Part shown: positions 36,877-46,201 of the stretch, one piece after another
Layout of the letters: each line of letters starts with the position of its first letter
Numbering within the stretch: the stretch's first letter is position 1
Assembly: GCF_015751765.1 (NCBI RefSeq)
Contig: NZ_JADOTX010000001.1
Span: 5,766,001 to 5,830,000, forward strand
Length of the DNA stretch: 64,000 nt
Source of the DNA: Micromonospora ureilytica
GTDB lineage: Bacteria; Actinomycetota; Actinomycetes; Mycobacteriales; Micromonosporaceae
Reading direction: 5' to 3'
Translations under genes and position numbers: made by a program
The notes under the pieces: generated by a model
The model's database searches: none
Told to the model about the DNA's origin: nothing
What the model saw: the letters and a program-made list of their open reading frames with translations, nothing else

Positions 36877-37938
36877 ATGACGGCGCTGCCCACCCTCGCC
36901 GTGGTCGGAGCGACAGGTGCCGTCGGCACCGTGATGTGTGAGCTGCTCACCGGGCGACGCAACGTCTGGGGTGAGATCCGGCTGCTCGCCTCCGAACGCT
37001 CCGTCGGGCGCCGGGTGCGCTGCCGGGGCGAGGAGATGGTCGTCCAGGCGCTGACCCCCGAGGCGTTCGACGGGGTCGACGTGGCCATGTTCGACGTGCC
37101 CGACGAGGTCTCCGCCGAGTGGGCCCCGATCGCCGTCTCCCGAGGCGCGATCGCTGTCGACAACTCCGGCGCGTTCCGGATGGACCGCGACGTCCCGCTG
37201 GTCGTTCCGGAGATCAACCCTGAGCAGGTCCGCAACCGGCCGCGGGGCATCATCGCCAACGCCAACTGCACCACGCTCGCGATGATCGTCGCGATCGCGC
37301 CGCTGCACCGCGAGTACGGCCTACGAGAGCTGGTCCTCGCCTCCTACCAGGCGGTTTCCGGCGCGGGCAAGTCCGGCGTCGACATCCTGCACGACCAGCT
37401 CGCCAAGGTCGCCGGCGATCGGGCGTTGGGCTCGCGCACCGGTGACGTGCGGCAGGCGGTCGGCGACGACCTGGGCCCGTTCCCGGCACCCATGGCGCTC
37501 AACGTGGTCCCCTGGGCCGGCTCCCCGGCGGACAGCGGCTGGTCATCCGAAGAGATGAAGATCCGCAACGAGTCGCGGAAGATCCTCGGCCTCCCCGACC
37601 TCAAGGTGTCCGCCACCTGCGTCCGGGTGCCGGTCGTCACCGCCCACTCGGTAGCCGTGCACGCGGTCTTCGCCACCGAGGTCGACGCCGAGGGCGCCCG
37701 TGAGGCGCTGCGCAACGCCCCCGGAGTGATCCTGGTCGACGACCCCGCGGCCGGGGAGTTCCCGATGCCGATCGACGCCGTCGGCACCGACCCGTCCTGG
37801 GTCGGCCGGATCCGCCGCGCCCTGGACGACCCCCGCGCCCTCGACTTCTTCGTCACCGGCGACAACCTCCGCAAGGGCGCAGCCCTCAACACCGCCCAGA
37901 TCGCCGAGCTCCTAGCCAAAGAACTCCGAACCCCCTAA
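36877..37938 (+). CDS. asd: Aspartate-semialdehyde dehydrogenase
   Basis: 353 residues. It converts aspartyl phosphate to aspartate semialdehyde with NADPH. GATGAVG is the dinucleotide motif, NANCTTLAMIV contains the catalytic Cys, and KIRNESRKIL precedes the active-site His (PVVTAHSVAVHAVF). Operon with lysC. Confidence 0.96.
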   Translation: MTALPTLAVVGATGAVGTVMCELLTGRRNVWGEIRLLASERSVGRRVRCRGEEMVVQALTPEAFDGVDVAMFDVPDEVSAEWAPIAVSRGAIAVDNSGAFRMDRDVPLVVPEINPEQVRNRPRGIIANANCTTLAMIVAIAPLHREYGLRELVLASYQAVSGAGKSGVDILHDQLAKVAGDRALGSRTGDVRQAVGDDLGPFPAPMALNVVPWAGSPADSGWSSEEMKIRNESRKILGLPDLKVSATCVRVPVVTAHSVAVHAVFATEVDAEGAREALRNAPGVILVDDPAAGEFPMPIDAVGTDPSWVGRIRRALDDPRALDFFVTGDNLRKGAALNTAQIAELLAKELRTP

Positions 37939-37976
37939 CCCCCGCCCTCGCCCCCGCGCTCCCCGCCCTCGCCGCG

Positions 37977-38047
37977 GCGATCTTGCAGTTTCTGCGGCGG
38001 CATAGGGGATGAATGCGGACAAGACGACGACCGAAAGTGCAAGATCG
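37977..38047. repeat. 71-bp palindromic element, copy 2
   Basis: Arms 37977-37992 and 38033-38047 pair with one G-G mismatch. The interior matches copy 1 in reverse orientation (aagacgacgaccgaaa shared, and cataggggg/cataagggg-like block). It lies between the convergent asd and GGDEF genes. Confidence 0.85.
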
Positions 38048-38087
38048 GCGAGAGCTCGGGGCTTGGGGACTCGCGAGGGGCGGTGGG

Positions 38088-39503
38088 TTAGGCGGCGGAG
38101 AGTAGGACGCCGTCTCGGCCTTGGCGTTTTACCGCGTAGAGGGCCTGGTCGGCTCTTTTCAGCGTGCGGTCTGGGGTTTCGCCGGGGCGGGGGAGGGCGA
38201 CGCCCACGCTGATCGTGCGGCCGATGCGTCGGGCCGCCTCGGTCAGCCGTTCGGCGATCCGGACCGCCTCCTCCGGGCGGCTCACCTCGATCACCGCGAC
38301 GAACTCGTCGCCACCGATCCGGTACAACTCGTCGCCGTGCCGCAGCGCCTCCTCCAGCGCCCGGGCCAACCCGACCAGCACCCGGTCGCCGGCCTGGTGG
38401 CCGTACGTGTCGTTCACGGTCTTGAAGCCGTCCACGTCGATCGCCAGCAGGGCCGTACGTCCGGGGGTGGCCGCCGCGATCCGCTGCCCGAACGGGCCGG
38501 TGTGCCGCAACCCGGTCAGCGGATCCGAGCTGGCCTGCTCCCGCAGCCGGGCCAGCGTGCGCAGTCGGTCCACGCTCGTCCAGGCCTGGCCGGCGAGCAA
38601 CTCCATCAGGCTGACAGTGGTCGGGTCCGGACGCAGCGCGCGTTCGTCGGCGACCAGCAACACCCCGCCGGCGTCCGTCGGCCCGACCGGCACGGCGACC
38701 AGCGTGCGTACCCCCGCCCGGGTCAGTGGACGGTAGTCCTCGGTGGGGGGATGTCCGGCCTCGCCCAGCGTGTACCCGGCGCCGTACCGGTGTGCCCGGT
38801 CGACCATCCGGTCCAGGGCGGCCGGACCCGCCCCAGCCAGCTCGGCGCGGATCCGGGTCTCCAGGTCACTCGGCGTCGCCGGGGACGGGCCGAGCTGACC
38901 GCCGAGCAGGAGCAGCGCGGTGGAGAGCGTGGAGACCTCCCGGGCGGCGCGGGCCGCCACCCCCATCACCTCCCCCTCGGTCGGTGCGGAGGAGAGCGCG
39001 GCGGCGTGCCGGAGCAACTTCTCGCTGCGGCTCTCTGCCGGCGGGCCACCGAGGGCGGCGATCCGCGCGCCGAGCCCGTCGGCGAGCCGCTGCGCGGTCT
39101 CCCGCCACGGCTCCAGGTCGGTCGGCTCACTCCACTGCAGGTCGAGCACGCCGATCGCCCGACCCGTCGGGTCCAGTACCGGTACGCACAGCTCGGCGGT
39201 CACGTCCGGGCGTACCGGCAGGTAGTCCGGGTCGACTGTGACGTCCGGGACGACGGCGGGAGCGCCGGTGGCGTACACCCGGCCGACGATGCCGGTGCGT
39301 GCCGGCACGGTGGCGAAGACCTGCCAGGCCCCGGTCGCCGCGACGCAACGCAGGCGGTCGTGGACCGCGAGCAGCACGGAGATGGTCGCCGGGGTGTGGC
39401 GGGACAGCGCGGTGACCGTCCACCGACACGCCTCCGGCGTGCTCGACGCCATCGGCAGGCGGGCGGTGACGTCACGGATGACTCGCTGATGATCCACTCG
39501 CAC
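38088..39503 (-). CDS. Diguanylate cyclase with N-terminal GAF domain(s)
   Basis: 471 residues from a GTG at 39503 (VRVDHQRVIRDVTARL). A GAF domain (about 30-165) is followed by a second GAF-like region (about 190-305) and a GGDEF domain (about 320-471). The catalytic motif is intact, GGDEF at 397-401, and an inhibitory RxxD site (RHGD, 388-391) sits five residues before it, so the enzyme should make cyclic di-GMP and be product-inhibited. No membrane helix, so a cytosolic sensor of a small ligand. It is divergent from a metallophosphoesterase. Confidence 0.92.
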   Translation of the reverse strand: MRVDHQRVIRDVTARLPMASSTPEACRWTVTALSRHTPATISVLLAVHDRLRCVAATGAWQVFATVPARTGIVGRVYATGAPAVVPDVTVDPDYLPVRPDVTAELCVPVLDPTGRAIGVLDLQWSEPTDLEPWRETAQRLADGLGARIAALGGPPAESRSEKLLRHAAALSSAPTEGEVMGVAARAAREVSTLSTALLLLGGQLGPSPATPSDLETRIRAELAGAGPAALDRMVDRAHRYGAGYTLGEAGHPPTEDYRPLTRAGVRTLVAVPVGPTDAGGVLLVADERALRPDPTTVSLMELLAGQAWTSVDRLRTLARLREQASSDPLTGLRHTGPFGQRIAAATPGRTALLAIDVDGFKTVNDTYGHQAGDRVLVGLARALEEALRHGDELYRIGGDEFVAVIEVSRPEEAVRIAERLTEAARRIGRTISVGVALPRPGETPDRTLKRADQALYAVKRQGRDGVLLSAA

Positions 39504-39695
39504 GTCGTTCCAGGTAGGGGAGGGGCCCGGCCGACGCCGAACCGCTCGATCAAGCGTACTCACGGTGGCTGGAACAGTCGGGTTTCGTACACACGTGCTA
39601 TCCACAGGCTGTGGACGCAGCCTGTGGACGCACGCCCCCCGGGATGCCGCGCCTGGCGATAGCGTGGAGCATCCCGGCGCCGAGGAGGCGAGCCC

Positions 39696-40475
39696 ATGCT
39701 CATCGCCCAGCTCAGTGACCCGCATCTGACCACCGGCCTGCTCGCCGCCGAACCGGCCGCCGGGTTGCACCGAGCGCTCGGCCGGGTGCTGGCGTTGCGA
39801 CCCCGACCGGCCTGCGTGGTGATCACCGGCGACCTGGTCGACCACGGCCAGCCCGACGAGTACGCGGCCCTGCGCGAGGTGATCGGCCGGTTCCCGCTGC
39901 CGGTGCACCTGACCACCGGCAACCATGACGACCGGGAGTCCCTGCTCGACGCGTTCGGGGGCACTCCGTGGCTCGGCGGCGGCTTCTCGGCCTACTACCA
40001 CGTCGACCACGAGGCGGCGTCGGTCGTGGTGCTCGACTCGCTCGTCCCCGGCAGCGACGGCGGCCAACTCGGCGAGGAGCAACTCGGCTGGCTCGACGGG
40101 GTGCTGGCCGGGCGGCCCGAGGTGCCCGCCGTGCTCTTCCTGCACCATCCGCCGGTCGCGGTCGGCATCCCCGCGGCGGACTCCATCCGGCTCGCCGACG
40201 GTGACGCGCTCGCCGAGGTGATCGGCCGGCACCCCCACGTCGTACGGGTCGCCGCCGGCCACCTGCACCGCCCGGTCACCACGGCGTACGCGGGCACGGT
40301 CCTCACCGTGGCGCCCAGCACGTGGAAGCAGAGCACCCTCACCATGAGCGCCGACGAGCAGATCGGTTGGGTCAACGAGCCCACCGCCTTCCTGCTGCAC
40401 TCGGTCGAGGCCGGCGGCTGCGTGACCCACACCGTGCAGGTGAGCCACTCCGCCGGGCAGACCTGCGGCTTCTGA
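39696..40475 (+). CDS. Calcineurin-like metallophosphoesterase, CpdA/Rv0805-like
   Basis: 259 residues. Metal-ligand motifs: SDPHL, GDLVDHG, GNHDD, LHHPP, GHLHRP. This order and length match class III cyclic-nucleotide phosphodiesterases of the CpdA/Rv0805 type, which hydrolyse cAMP and other phosphodiesters. The promoter has TAGCGT at 39660-39665, and gaggag precedes the ATG. The link to cyclic nucleotides is by family only. Confidence 0.88.
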   Translation: MLIAQLSDPHLTTGLLAAEPAAGLHRALGRVLALRPRPACVVITGDLVDHGQPDEYAALREVIGRFPLPVHLTTGNHDDRESLLDAFGGTPWLGGGFSAYYHVDHEAASVVVLDSLVPGSDGGQLGEEQLGWLDGVLAGRPEVPAVLFLHHPPVAVGIPAADSIRLADGDALAEVIGRHPHVVRVAAGHLHRPVTTAYAGTVLTVAPSTWKQSTLTMSADEQIGWVNEPTAFLLHSVEAGGCVTHTVQVSHSAGQTCGF

Positions 40476-40485
40476 GGGCGTCGTC

Positions 40486-41136
40486 GTGCTGGCCTGGTAC
40501 GTCTCGTACGGCTCGAACATGCACGCGGCCCGACTGGGCTGGTACATCGGCGGCGGCTGCCCACCCGGCGGAAAACGGACGTACCCGGGCTGCCGCGACC
40601 GGCGTCCACCGAGCCGGTCGACGCCCGTGTCGCTGCCCGGCGGCATCTACTTCGCCGGCGAGTCCGGTGCCTGGACCGGCGGCATGGCCTTCTACGACCC
40701 GCACCTGCCGGGCGAGGCCGCGGCCCGCGCCTACCTGGTCACCCTGGAGCAGTTCACCGACATCGCGGCACAGGAGATGTACCGCCCGCCGGGCGACACG
40801 GTCGACCTGATCCCCGCCACCGGCGCGGCCATCGACGCCGCCGTCGCCAACGGACGAGCCACGCTCGGCCCGGGACGGTACGAGACGCTGATCTGCCCGG
40901 GCAGCCGCGACGGCGTTCCGCTGCTCACCTTCACCGCCCCCGAGGGGGCGTCAGCCGTGCCGTGCCGACCACCCGCGCCGATCTATCTCGGCATGATCGC
41001 CCGGGGCCTACGCGAGTCGCACGGCTGGCCGGCCGAGCGGATCGCCACCTACCTGGCGGCCCGGCCCGGCGTGGCGGGCGCCTGGCCACCTGACGCCGTA
41101 GCGGCCCTGGTCGAGAAGGCGCTGGTCAACAGCTGA
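40486..41136 (+). CDS. Gamma-glutamylcyclotransferase-like protein
   Basis: 216 residues from the GTG at 40486, 10 bp after the phosphoesterase. YVSYGSNM at residues 5-12 is the substrate-binding loop of the GGCT fold; the TLEQFTDIAAQEMYRP segment probably carries the acidic residue. Proteins with this start in actinomycetes are often labelled histone deacetylase, which the sequence does not support. The substrate is unknown. Probably co-transcribed with the phosphoesterase. Confidence 0.75.
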   Translation: MLAWYVSYGSNMHAARLGWYIGGGCPPGGKRTYPGCRDRRPPSRSTPVSLPGGIYFAGESGAWTGGMAFYDPHLPGEAAARAYLVTLEQFTDIAAQEMYRPPGDTVDLIPATGAAIDAAVANGRATLGPGRYETLICPGSRDGVPLLTFTAPEGASAVPCRPPAPIYLGMIARGLRESHGWPAERIATYLAARPGVAGAWPPDAVAALVEKALVNS

Positions 41137-41182
41137 CCCGCCCAGGCCCGCCGCCCGCCGGCCGGGTGGTGCGCTGGCGCCG

Positions 41183-41980
41183 TCAACCGAGGAGGAACTC
41201 GCGCAGCGCTGGGGCCAGCGTCGTCGGCGGCACATCGTGGTAGCCGCCGTCGAGGCTGACGGACCGGCCACCCGGAACCGCCTCGGCAGCCGCCAGGCTC
41301 GCGTCCCGCAACCACTGTGGACTGCCGGTGCTGTCCACCGCGAGGGTCGGTGTGGTGATGGCCGCCAGCTGGCCCTCGGGGAGTCGTCCTCCGGCGGTGA
41401 TGATCGCGTCGTACACCAGGGTGTGCGCGACCGCGGTCAGCCCACCCCACATCGGTTGCGACCTCATCGCGGTGATCTGCTCGGCCGGCAGCCCCACCGA
41501 GGCGCCGAGGAAGGTCTCCACCGCGCCATCCCGGTCGTCGGCGGCGATCAGCTCGATGAGCTGTGGGGTGATGTTCTTGCGGACGCCCACGTGCGAACCA
41601 ACCTGGAACGGCGGCTCGAACAGGACCAACCCGGTCACCGGCAACCCCTCAGCGGTGGCGAGGGCGGCCAGGACCGCGCCGGAGGAGATGCCGTAGACGG
41701 CGGCGGAACCACCTGCTGCCGCGATCAGGGCAGCCAGGTCGTCGATCTCGCGGCCGATCTCGTACGGCATGGTGTCACCGCTGTGGCCCCGACCCCGACG
41801 GTCATAGCCGAAGACTGTGAAATCCGGTGCCAACGCCGCACCCAGGTCCCGGGTCGCGTTGCGATCACTGAACGCGCCGCCGACCAGGATGACCGCCGGC
41901 CCGGCACCGGATCGTTCGAACGCGATGGGCGTGCCGTCCGCCGATCGCACCTGCTCCACCACCGGAGTCGATCCGCTCAC
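41183..41980 (-). CDS. Alpha/beta hydrolase
   Basis: 265 residues from the GTG at 41980, with caggaggc just upstream. Fold landmarks: VILVGGAFSDRN (oxyanion loop), FGYDRRGRGHSGDT, the nucleophile elbow GISSGA (GxSxG), LAVDSTGS for the acid and a GGYHDV His. It resembles cytosolic hydrolases of unknown substrate such as those near epoxide hydrolases and esterases. Confidence 0.88.
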   Translation of the reverse strand: MSGSTPVVEQVRSADGTPIAFERSGAGPAVILVGGAFSDRNATRDLGAALAPDFTVFGYDRRGRGHSGDTMPYEIGREIDDLAALIAAAGGSAAVYGISSGAVLAALATAEGLPVTGLVLFEPPFQVGSHVGVRKNITPQLIELIAADDRDGAVETFLGASVGLPAEQITAMRSQPMWGGLTAVAHTLVYDAIITAGGRLPEGQLAAITTPTLAVDSTGSPQWLRDASLAAAEAVPGGRSVSLDGGYHDVPPTTLAPALREFLLG

Positions 41981-42256
41981 GATGCCTCCTGTCCGCGTTG
42001 GCTGTCCCGTCCTTTCTAGACCCTGGGTCCGACACTGTCCGGCAGACCGCGTTAAACGCCGATCGATTCGGGCCTCGGCGTCCGCGCTGCTCCGATGTGC
42101 TGCCCGGGTCGACCGGTCGGCATCCGGATGAGAGGCTGTCGGGGCGGGGGCCATGCTCAACCGCCGCCATCCGCGACCCTTTCGACGGCGTCCGTCGGCG
42201 GCCCCGGTCGACCCACAGGCCGGGCACCGTACGCGCCGATTCTCACGAGGAGATCC

Positions 42257-43963
42257 ATGTTCATACCCGGGATGCGTCGGGCCGCTGTCGGCCTGACCGC
42301 GCTCGCGGTGGCCGCCCTCGGCGCGGTCGCCACCAGCCCTGAGCAAGCCGACGCGCGGCCGAAGCCGGTCGACGTCACACTGCTGGCCCTCAACGACTTC
42401 CACGGCAACCTCGAACCGCCGAGCGGATCCAGCGGCACCATCGCCGGGCAGCCCGCCGGTGGTGTCGAGTTCCTGGCCACCCACCTTGCCGAGCTGCGTG
42501 CCGCAGCCAAGAAGAAGAACACCATCACGGTCGCCGCCGGTGACCTGATCGGCGCGTCCCCGCTGCTCTCGGCCGCGTTCCACGACGAGCCGACCATCGA
42601 GGCGCTGAGCATGGCCGGGCTCGACTACGCCAGCGTCGGCAACCACGAGTTCGACGAAGGCGCCGCCGAGCTGCTGCGAATCCAGAACGGCGGCTGCCAC
42701 CCGGTGGACGGCTGCGTCGACGGCACCCCGTACCGCGGGGCCGGCTTCCAGTACCTGTCCGCGAACGCCTTCACGACCGCGACCGGCAAGCCGCTGATGG
42801 CCCCGTACGCCATCCACAAGGTGCAGGGCGTCAAGGTCGGCTTCATCGGCATGACCTTGGAGGGCACCCCGCAGATCGTCAGCCAGCAGGGCGTCGCCGG
42901 CCTCAGCTTCGCCGACGAGGCGGACACCGCAAACCGGTACGCTCGCGAGCTGCGCCGCAAGGGCGTACAGGCGATCGTCGTCCTGCTGCACGAGGGCGGC
43001 ACCCAGGCCGCGACCGGTGGGATCAACGACTGCGTCGGCATGACCGGCCCCATCGTGGACATCACCAACCGGATGGACCCGTCGATCGACGTGGTGGTCA
43101 GCGGGCACACCCACCAGGCGTACAACTGCGACATCAACGGCAAGCTGGTCACCAGCGCCAGCTCGTTCGGTCGCCTGGTCACCGACATCGACCTCAAGAT
43201 CGATCGTCGGAGCGGGGACGTGCTATCCGCAGCCGCGAACAACGTCGTGGTCACCCGTGACGTCGCCAAGGACCCGCGGCAGACCGCGCTGATCAACCGG
43301 TACAAGACGGTGCTCGGCCCGGTCGCCGGACGCGAGGTCGGCGTGACCAGCCAGGCGATCACCCGGAGCCAGGAAACCCTCTTCGGTACGAGTCTGGGCG
43401 AATCGCCACTGGGCAACCTGATCGCCGATGCGCAACTCGCCGCCACCGACAACGAACAGAACGCAGTCGCCGCCTTCATGAACCCGGGCGGGGTCCGGGC
43501 CGACCTCGACGCCGGCCCGGTCACCTACGAGGAGGCGTTCACGGTGCAGCCGTTCGCCAACAACCTGGTGACACTGGACCTCACCGGCGCGCAGCTCTAC
43601 TGCGTACTGGAACAGCAGTTCGTCACCGGTCGGACCCTGTACCCGTCCGCCACCGTGGGCTACGTGGTCGACCCGAACGGCACCACCGGCACGGTCGCCG
43701 AGCCGTGCGCCGGCACCCGCGTGGTCCGGGGCAGCCTCACCCTCGGCGGCACCGCCGTCGACACCGCCGCCACCTACCGGGTGACGGTGAACAACTTCCT
43801 GGCCGGCGGCGGTGACGGCTTCAGCGCCCTCACCGGCGGCACGAACCTGGTCACCGGCCAGATCGACCTGGACGCCTTCGTGGACTACCTGACCGCCCAG
43901 TCGCCGGTCTCCGCACCGACGCTGGACCGGATCCGCACCACCGCCGAGGTCCCCGCCACCTGA
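42257..43963 (+). CDS. Secreted 5'-nucleotidase / UDP-sugar hydrolase
   Basis: 568 residues. The ATG at 42257 follows cgaggag. The signal peptide ends near ADARPKP. The N-terminal metallophosphatase domain has LNDFHGN, GNHEFDEG and SGHTHQAYN; the C-terminal nucleotide-binding domain has NPGGVRADL and the stacking-type segment NFLAGGGDGFSAL. It dephosphorylates extracellular nucleotides to supply phosphate and nucleosides. No anchor is seen, so it is probably secreted. Confidence 0.93.
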   Translation: MFIPGMRRAAVGLTALAVAALGAVATSPEQADARPKPVDVTLLALNDFHGNLEPPSGSSGTIAGQPAGGVEFLATHLAELRAAAKKKNTITVAAGDLIGASPLLSAAFHDEPTIEALSMAGLDYASVGNHEFDEGAAELLRIQNGGCHPVDGCVDGTPYRGAGFQYLSANAFTTATGKPLMAPYAIHKVQGVKVGFIGMTLEGTPQIVSQQGVAGLSFADEADTANRYARELRRKGVQAIVVLLHEGGTQAATGGINDCVGMTGPIVDITNRMDPSIDVVVSGHTHQAYNCDINGKLVTSASSFGRLVTDIDLKIDRRSGDVLSAAANNVVVTRDVAKDPRQTALINRYKTVLGPVAGREVGVTSQAITRSQETLFGTSLGESPLGNLIADAQLAATDNEQNAVAAFMNPGGVRADLDAGPVTYEEAFTVQPFANNLVTLDLTGAQLYCVLEQQFVTGRTLYPSATVGYVVDPNGTTGTVAEPCAGTRVVRGSLTLGGTAVDTAATYRVTVNNFLAGGGDGFSALTGGTNLVTGQIDLDAFVDYLTAQSPVSAPTLDRIRTTAEVPAT

Positions 43964-43983
43964 CGGCCGACCCCGCGATCATC

Positions 43984-44011
43984 GGGCCCCGGAGCACCAG
44001 CTCCGGGGCCC
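43984..44011. terminator. 5'-nucleotidase terminator
   Basis: gggccccggagc (43984-43995) pairs perfectly with gctccggggccc (44000-44011) around an acca loop, 20 bp after the stop. Confidence 0.85.
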
Positions 44012-44039
44012 GACCCGTCCCAGACACCGCCCACCCGTG

Positions 44040-44198
44040 TCCGCGCTCGGGTCCGTGTCCGCGCTCGGGTCCGTGTCCGCGCGATCTTGGCGCGCGACAA
44101 GATCAATGAGGAAGATCCGCGCAACATCAGGGTTGTTGGTGCCTCCCGCGCGCCCGAGGCACCAACATCCGGGAAGTTGCTCGGATCTTGGCGCGGGG
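44040..44198. repeat. 18-bp tandem duplication plus long imperfect hairpin
   Basis: tccgcgctcgggtccgtg is repeated twice without a gap (44040-44057, 44058-44075) and begins a third time. It is followed by an imperfect inverted repeat with arms 44114-44145 and 44156-44187, whose inner 10 bp (ttggtgcctc/gaggcaccaa) are perfect. gatcttggcgcg occurs at both ends of the stretch (near 44083 and 44184). It lies between convergent genes. Confidence 0.75.
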
Positions 44199-44222
44199 CG
44201 CGAGGTTCGGGGGTGTTCGAGG

Positions 44223-45509
44223 TCAGGCGGCGGGGGCGGGCGCGGGGTTGGGGGACGCCGGGGTGGTCGTCGCCAGGCCGTCCTGCTCGGTGGTGAGCAG
44301 CCGGCGCAGGGACAGCGCTACCAGCGAGGCGAGCAGGCAGCCGCCGACCACTGTCGCAACCCAGACCATGCCGTTGGCGGCGGCGAGGAGCGGGCCGGCG
44401 GTCACTGGGCCGATCACACCGCTGATGCCGAAGATCATCGAACTCATCGCGTTGTACCGGCCGCGCAGCTCGTCGGTGGCCAGCGCGTTGGTCAGAGCGG
44501 GCATCACCGGGGACAGCATCGTCTCGCCGAAGCCGAAGATCGCCGAGCAGAGCACCACGCACAGGGCGGCCAGCGCGGCGTTCTCACCGCTGACCAGGCC
44601 GGCAGCGCCGAGGACCAGCCAGGCGGCGGCGAACACCGCTCCCACCACGGCCAACGCCCGGGTGCGGCTGCGCCCTTCGATTCGGCGGATCACCAGCAGT
44701 TGCGCGAGCACGATCATCACGGTGTTGGCCGCGAGCGCCCAGGCCACGACCCGGGGGTTCACCTCGGCCACCCGCACCGCGTACGCGGCGAAGCCCACTT
44801 CCACTTGCGCGTACCCGCAGGTGGTGAGGATCAGCCCGAAGATCACCAGCCGCCGGAACGGGCGGTCACGGAGCACCGTCAGGTAGCCGCCGGGCGACGG
44901 CTCGTCGGCGCCTCGACGTTTGCCGAGTCGGTGGCCCACGCCCGGCAGGGTGAGCAGGATCAGCGCCGGCAACAGGTAGGTCACAGCGTCCAGCAGGTAG
45001 ATCGTGTGGAAGGTGCCGGGCCGGGCGGTGTCGACGATCGCGCCCGAGGTCATCCCACCGATGCCGATGCCGAGGTTGAGCAGGGCGAAGTTCAACCCGA
45101 AGACGCGTTGCCGCTCATCGTCGTCGGTCAACGACGCGAGGATGGTGTTCTGCCCGGACCAGATCGCCGAGCTGCCGATGGCGATCACCGTCATCACCAG
45201 CAGGGCCGAGCCGGTCGAGTGGACCAGCGCCAACGAGCCGGTGCCGATCGCCTCGATGAGCAGGCAGGGCACTACCACCCGGCGGGCGCCGATCCGGTCG
45301 ATCAGCGTCCCGCCCAGCGGTGACAGGGCCAGGGTGACCACGCCGTACCAGCCGATGACGAGCCCGGCCCGGGTGTCGGTGAGCCCGCGTACGTCGGTCA
45401 GGTAGATGAACAGGAACGGCAGGGTCAGACCCCGCCCGATCGCCGACAGCAGAGTGCCGAGGAGGATCCGGCGAGCTTCCGAACGGCGGGGCAGGGCACG
45501 ACGCAACAT
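44223..45509 (-). CDS. MFS transporter
   Basis: 428 residues, ATG at 45509. Twelve membrane helices with motif A-like GGTLIDRIGARRVV. The fold resembles MdtG/DHA1-type exporters. The longer upstream frame is not protein-like. No adjacent regulator is evident. The C-terminal tail is Ala/Pro-rich. Confidence 0.9.
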   Translation of the reverse strand: MLRRALPRRSEARRILLGTLLSAIGRGLTLPFLFIYLTDVRGLTDTRAGLVIGWYGVVTLALSPLGGTLIDRIGARRVVVPCLLIEAIGTGSLALVHSTGSALLVMTVIAIGSSAIWSGQNTILASLTDDDERQRVFGLNFALLNLGIGIGGMTSGAIVDTARPGTFHTIYLLDAVTYLLPALILLTLPGVGHRLGKRRGADEPSPGGYLTVLRDRPFRRLVIFGLILTTCGYAQVEVGFAAYAVRVAEVNPRVVAWALAANTVMIVLAQLLVIRRIEGRSRTRALAVVGAVFAAAWLVLGAAGLVSGENAALAALCVVLCSAIFGFGETMLSPVMPALTNALATDELRGRYNAMSSMIFGISGVIGPVTAGPLLAAANGMVWVATVVGGCLLASLVALSLRRLLTTEQDGLATTTPASPNPAPAPAA

Positions 45510-45659
45510 GCCCGCATTCTGTTCGGTGGGTCTGACGCCACGCGAACCGTTTTGCCCACGTCTCGCGGCCATCGGGGCCGCCGGGTGACCAACCCCACGT
45601 TGATCCACTCGCCGTGATCGCGGTCGGGCGGTGTCCGCCGGGTCTGCGATGCTGGCTCG

Positions 45660-46133
45660 ATGACCGGCACCTGGCGACATCTGCCCGCTACCGCCCGCGC
45701 CATCGCGGTGACCGCGACGACTGCCGTCGCCGCCGCCCAGGCACGCGACGGTCAGGCGTACGACGAGGCGGTCGGCGGTCTCGCCGCGGACGAGCGTTCC
45801 GGCCTGGTGCTCGGCGCGGTGGTCCGGTTGCTGCTGGAGGAGAGCCATCCGGACGGGTTGACCGGCGACGACATCCGCCAGGTGTTGACCCGCTGCGTGC
45901 AGGAGTCGACGCGGTGGCGAACGGACGTCGACCCGCACGTGGTGCTCGTCCTGCTGGCCGGCGCCTTGGGGGTGTACGACCCCGACGGCGACGAGTCACC
46001 GCCGGACGCCTCGGCGCTGGCCCGACACGCCCCGCTGCTCGTGGCCGACCTGTTGGCGGCGACCAGCGTGCCGTTGGACGACTACCTGGCCGCCGCGTTT
46101 ACGGAGATCGAGCGCACCGAGCGGCAGGACTGA
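45660..46133 (+). CDS. Hypothetical protein
   Basis: 157 residues, mostly helical, with a mid-region typical of small actinobacterial proteins (GLVLGAVVRLLLEESHPDGLTGDDIRQVLTRC). No membrane helix, signal or known motif. A weak GATGCT -10 at 45648-45653 ends six bases before the ATG and no ribosome site is seen, so a leaderless transcript is possible. Function unknown. Confidence 0.75.
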   Translation: MTGTWRHLPATARAIAVTATTAVAAAQARDGQAYDEAVGGLAADERSGLVLGAVVRLLLEESHPDGLTGDDIRQVLTRCVQESTRWRTDVDPHVVLVLLAGALGVYDPDGDESPPDASALARHAPLLVADLLAATSVPLDDYLAAAFTEIERTERQD

Positions 46134-46201
46134 GATCGCGCGTACCGACCGGCAGGACTGACCGGCCTGCGTCACCTCGAACGGCGTGGCGCGGACGTGC
46201 G

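Noticed and set aside
40486..41136. Histone deacetylase annotation
   Set aside because: No deacetylase metal site; the YGSNM loop fits the gamma-glutamylcyclotransferase fold.
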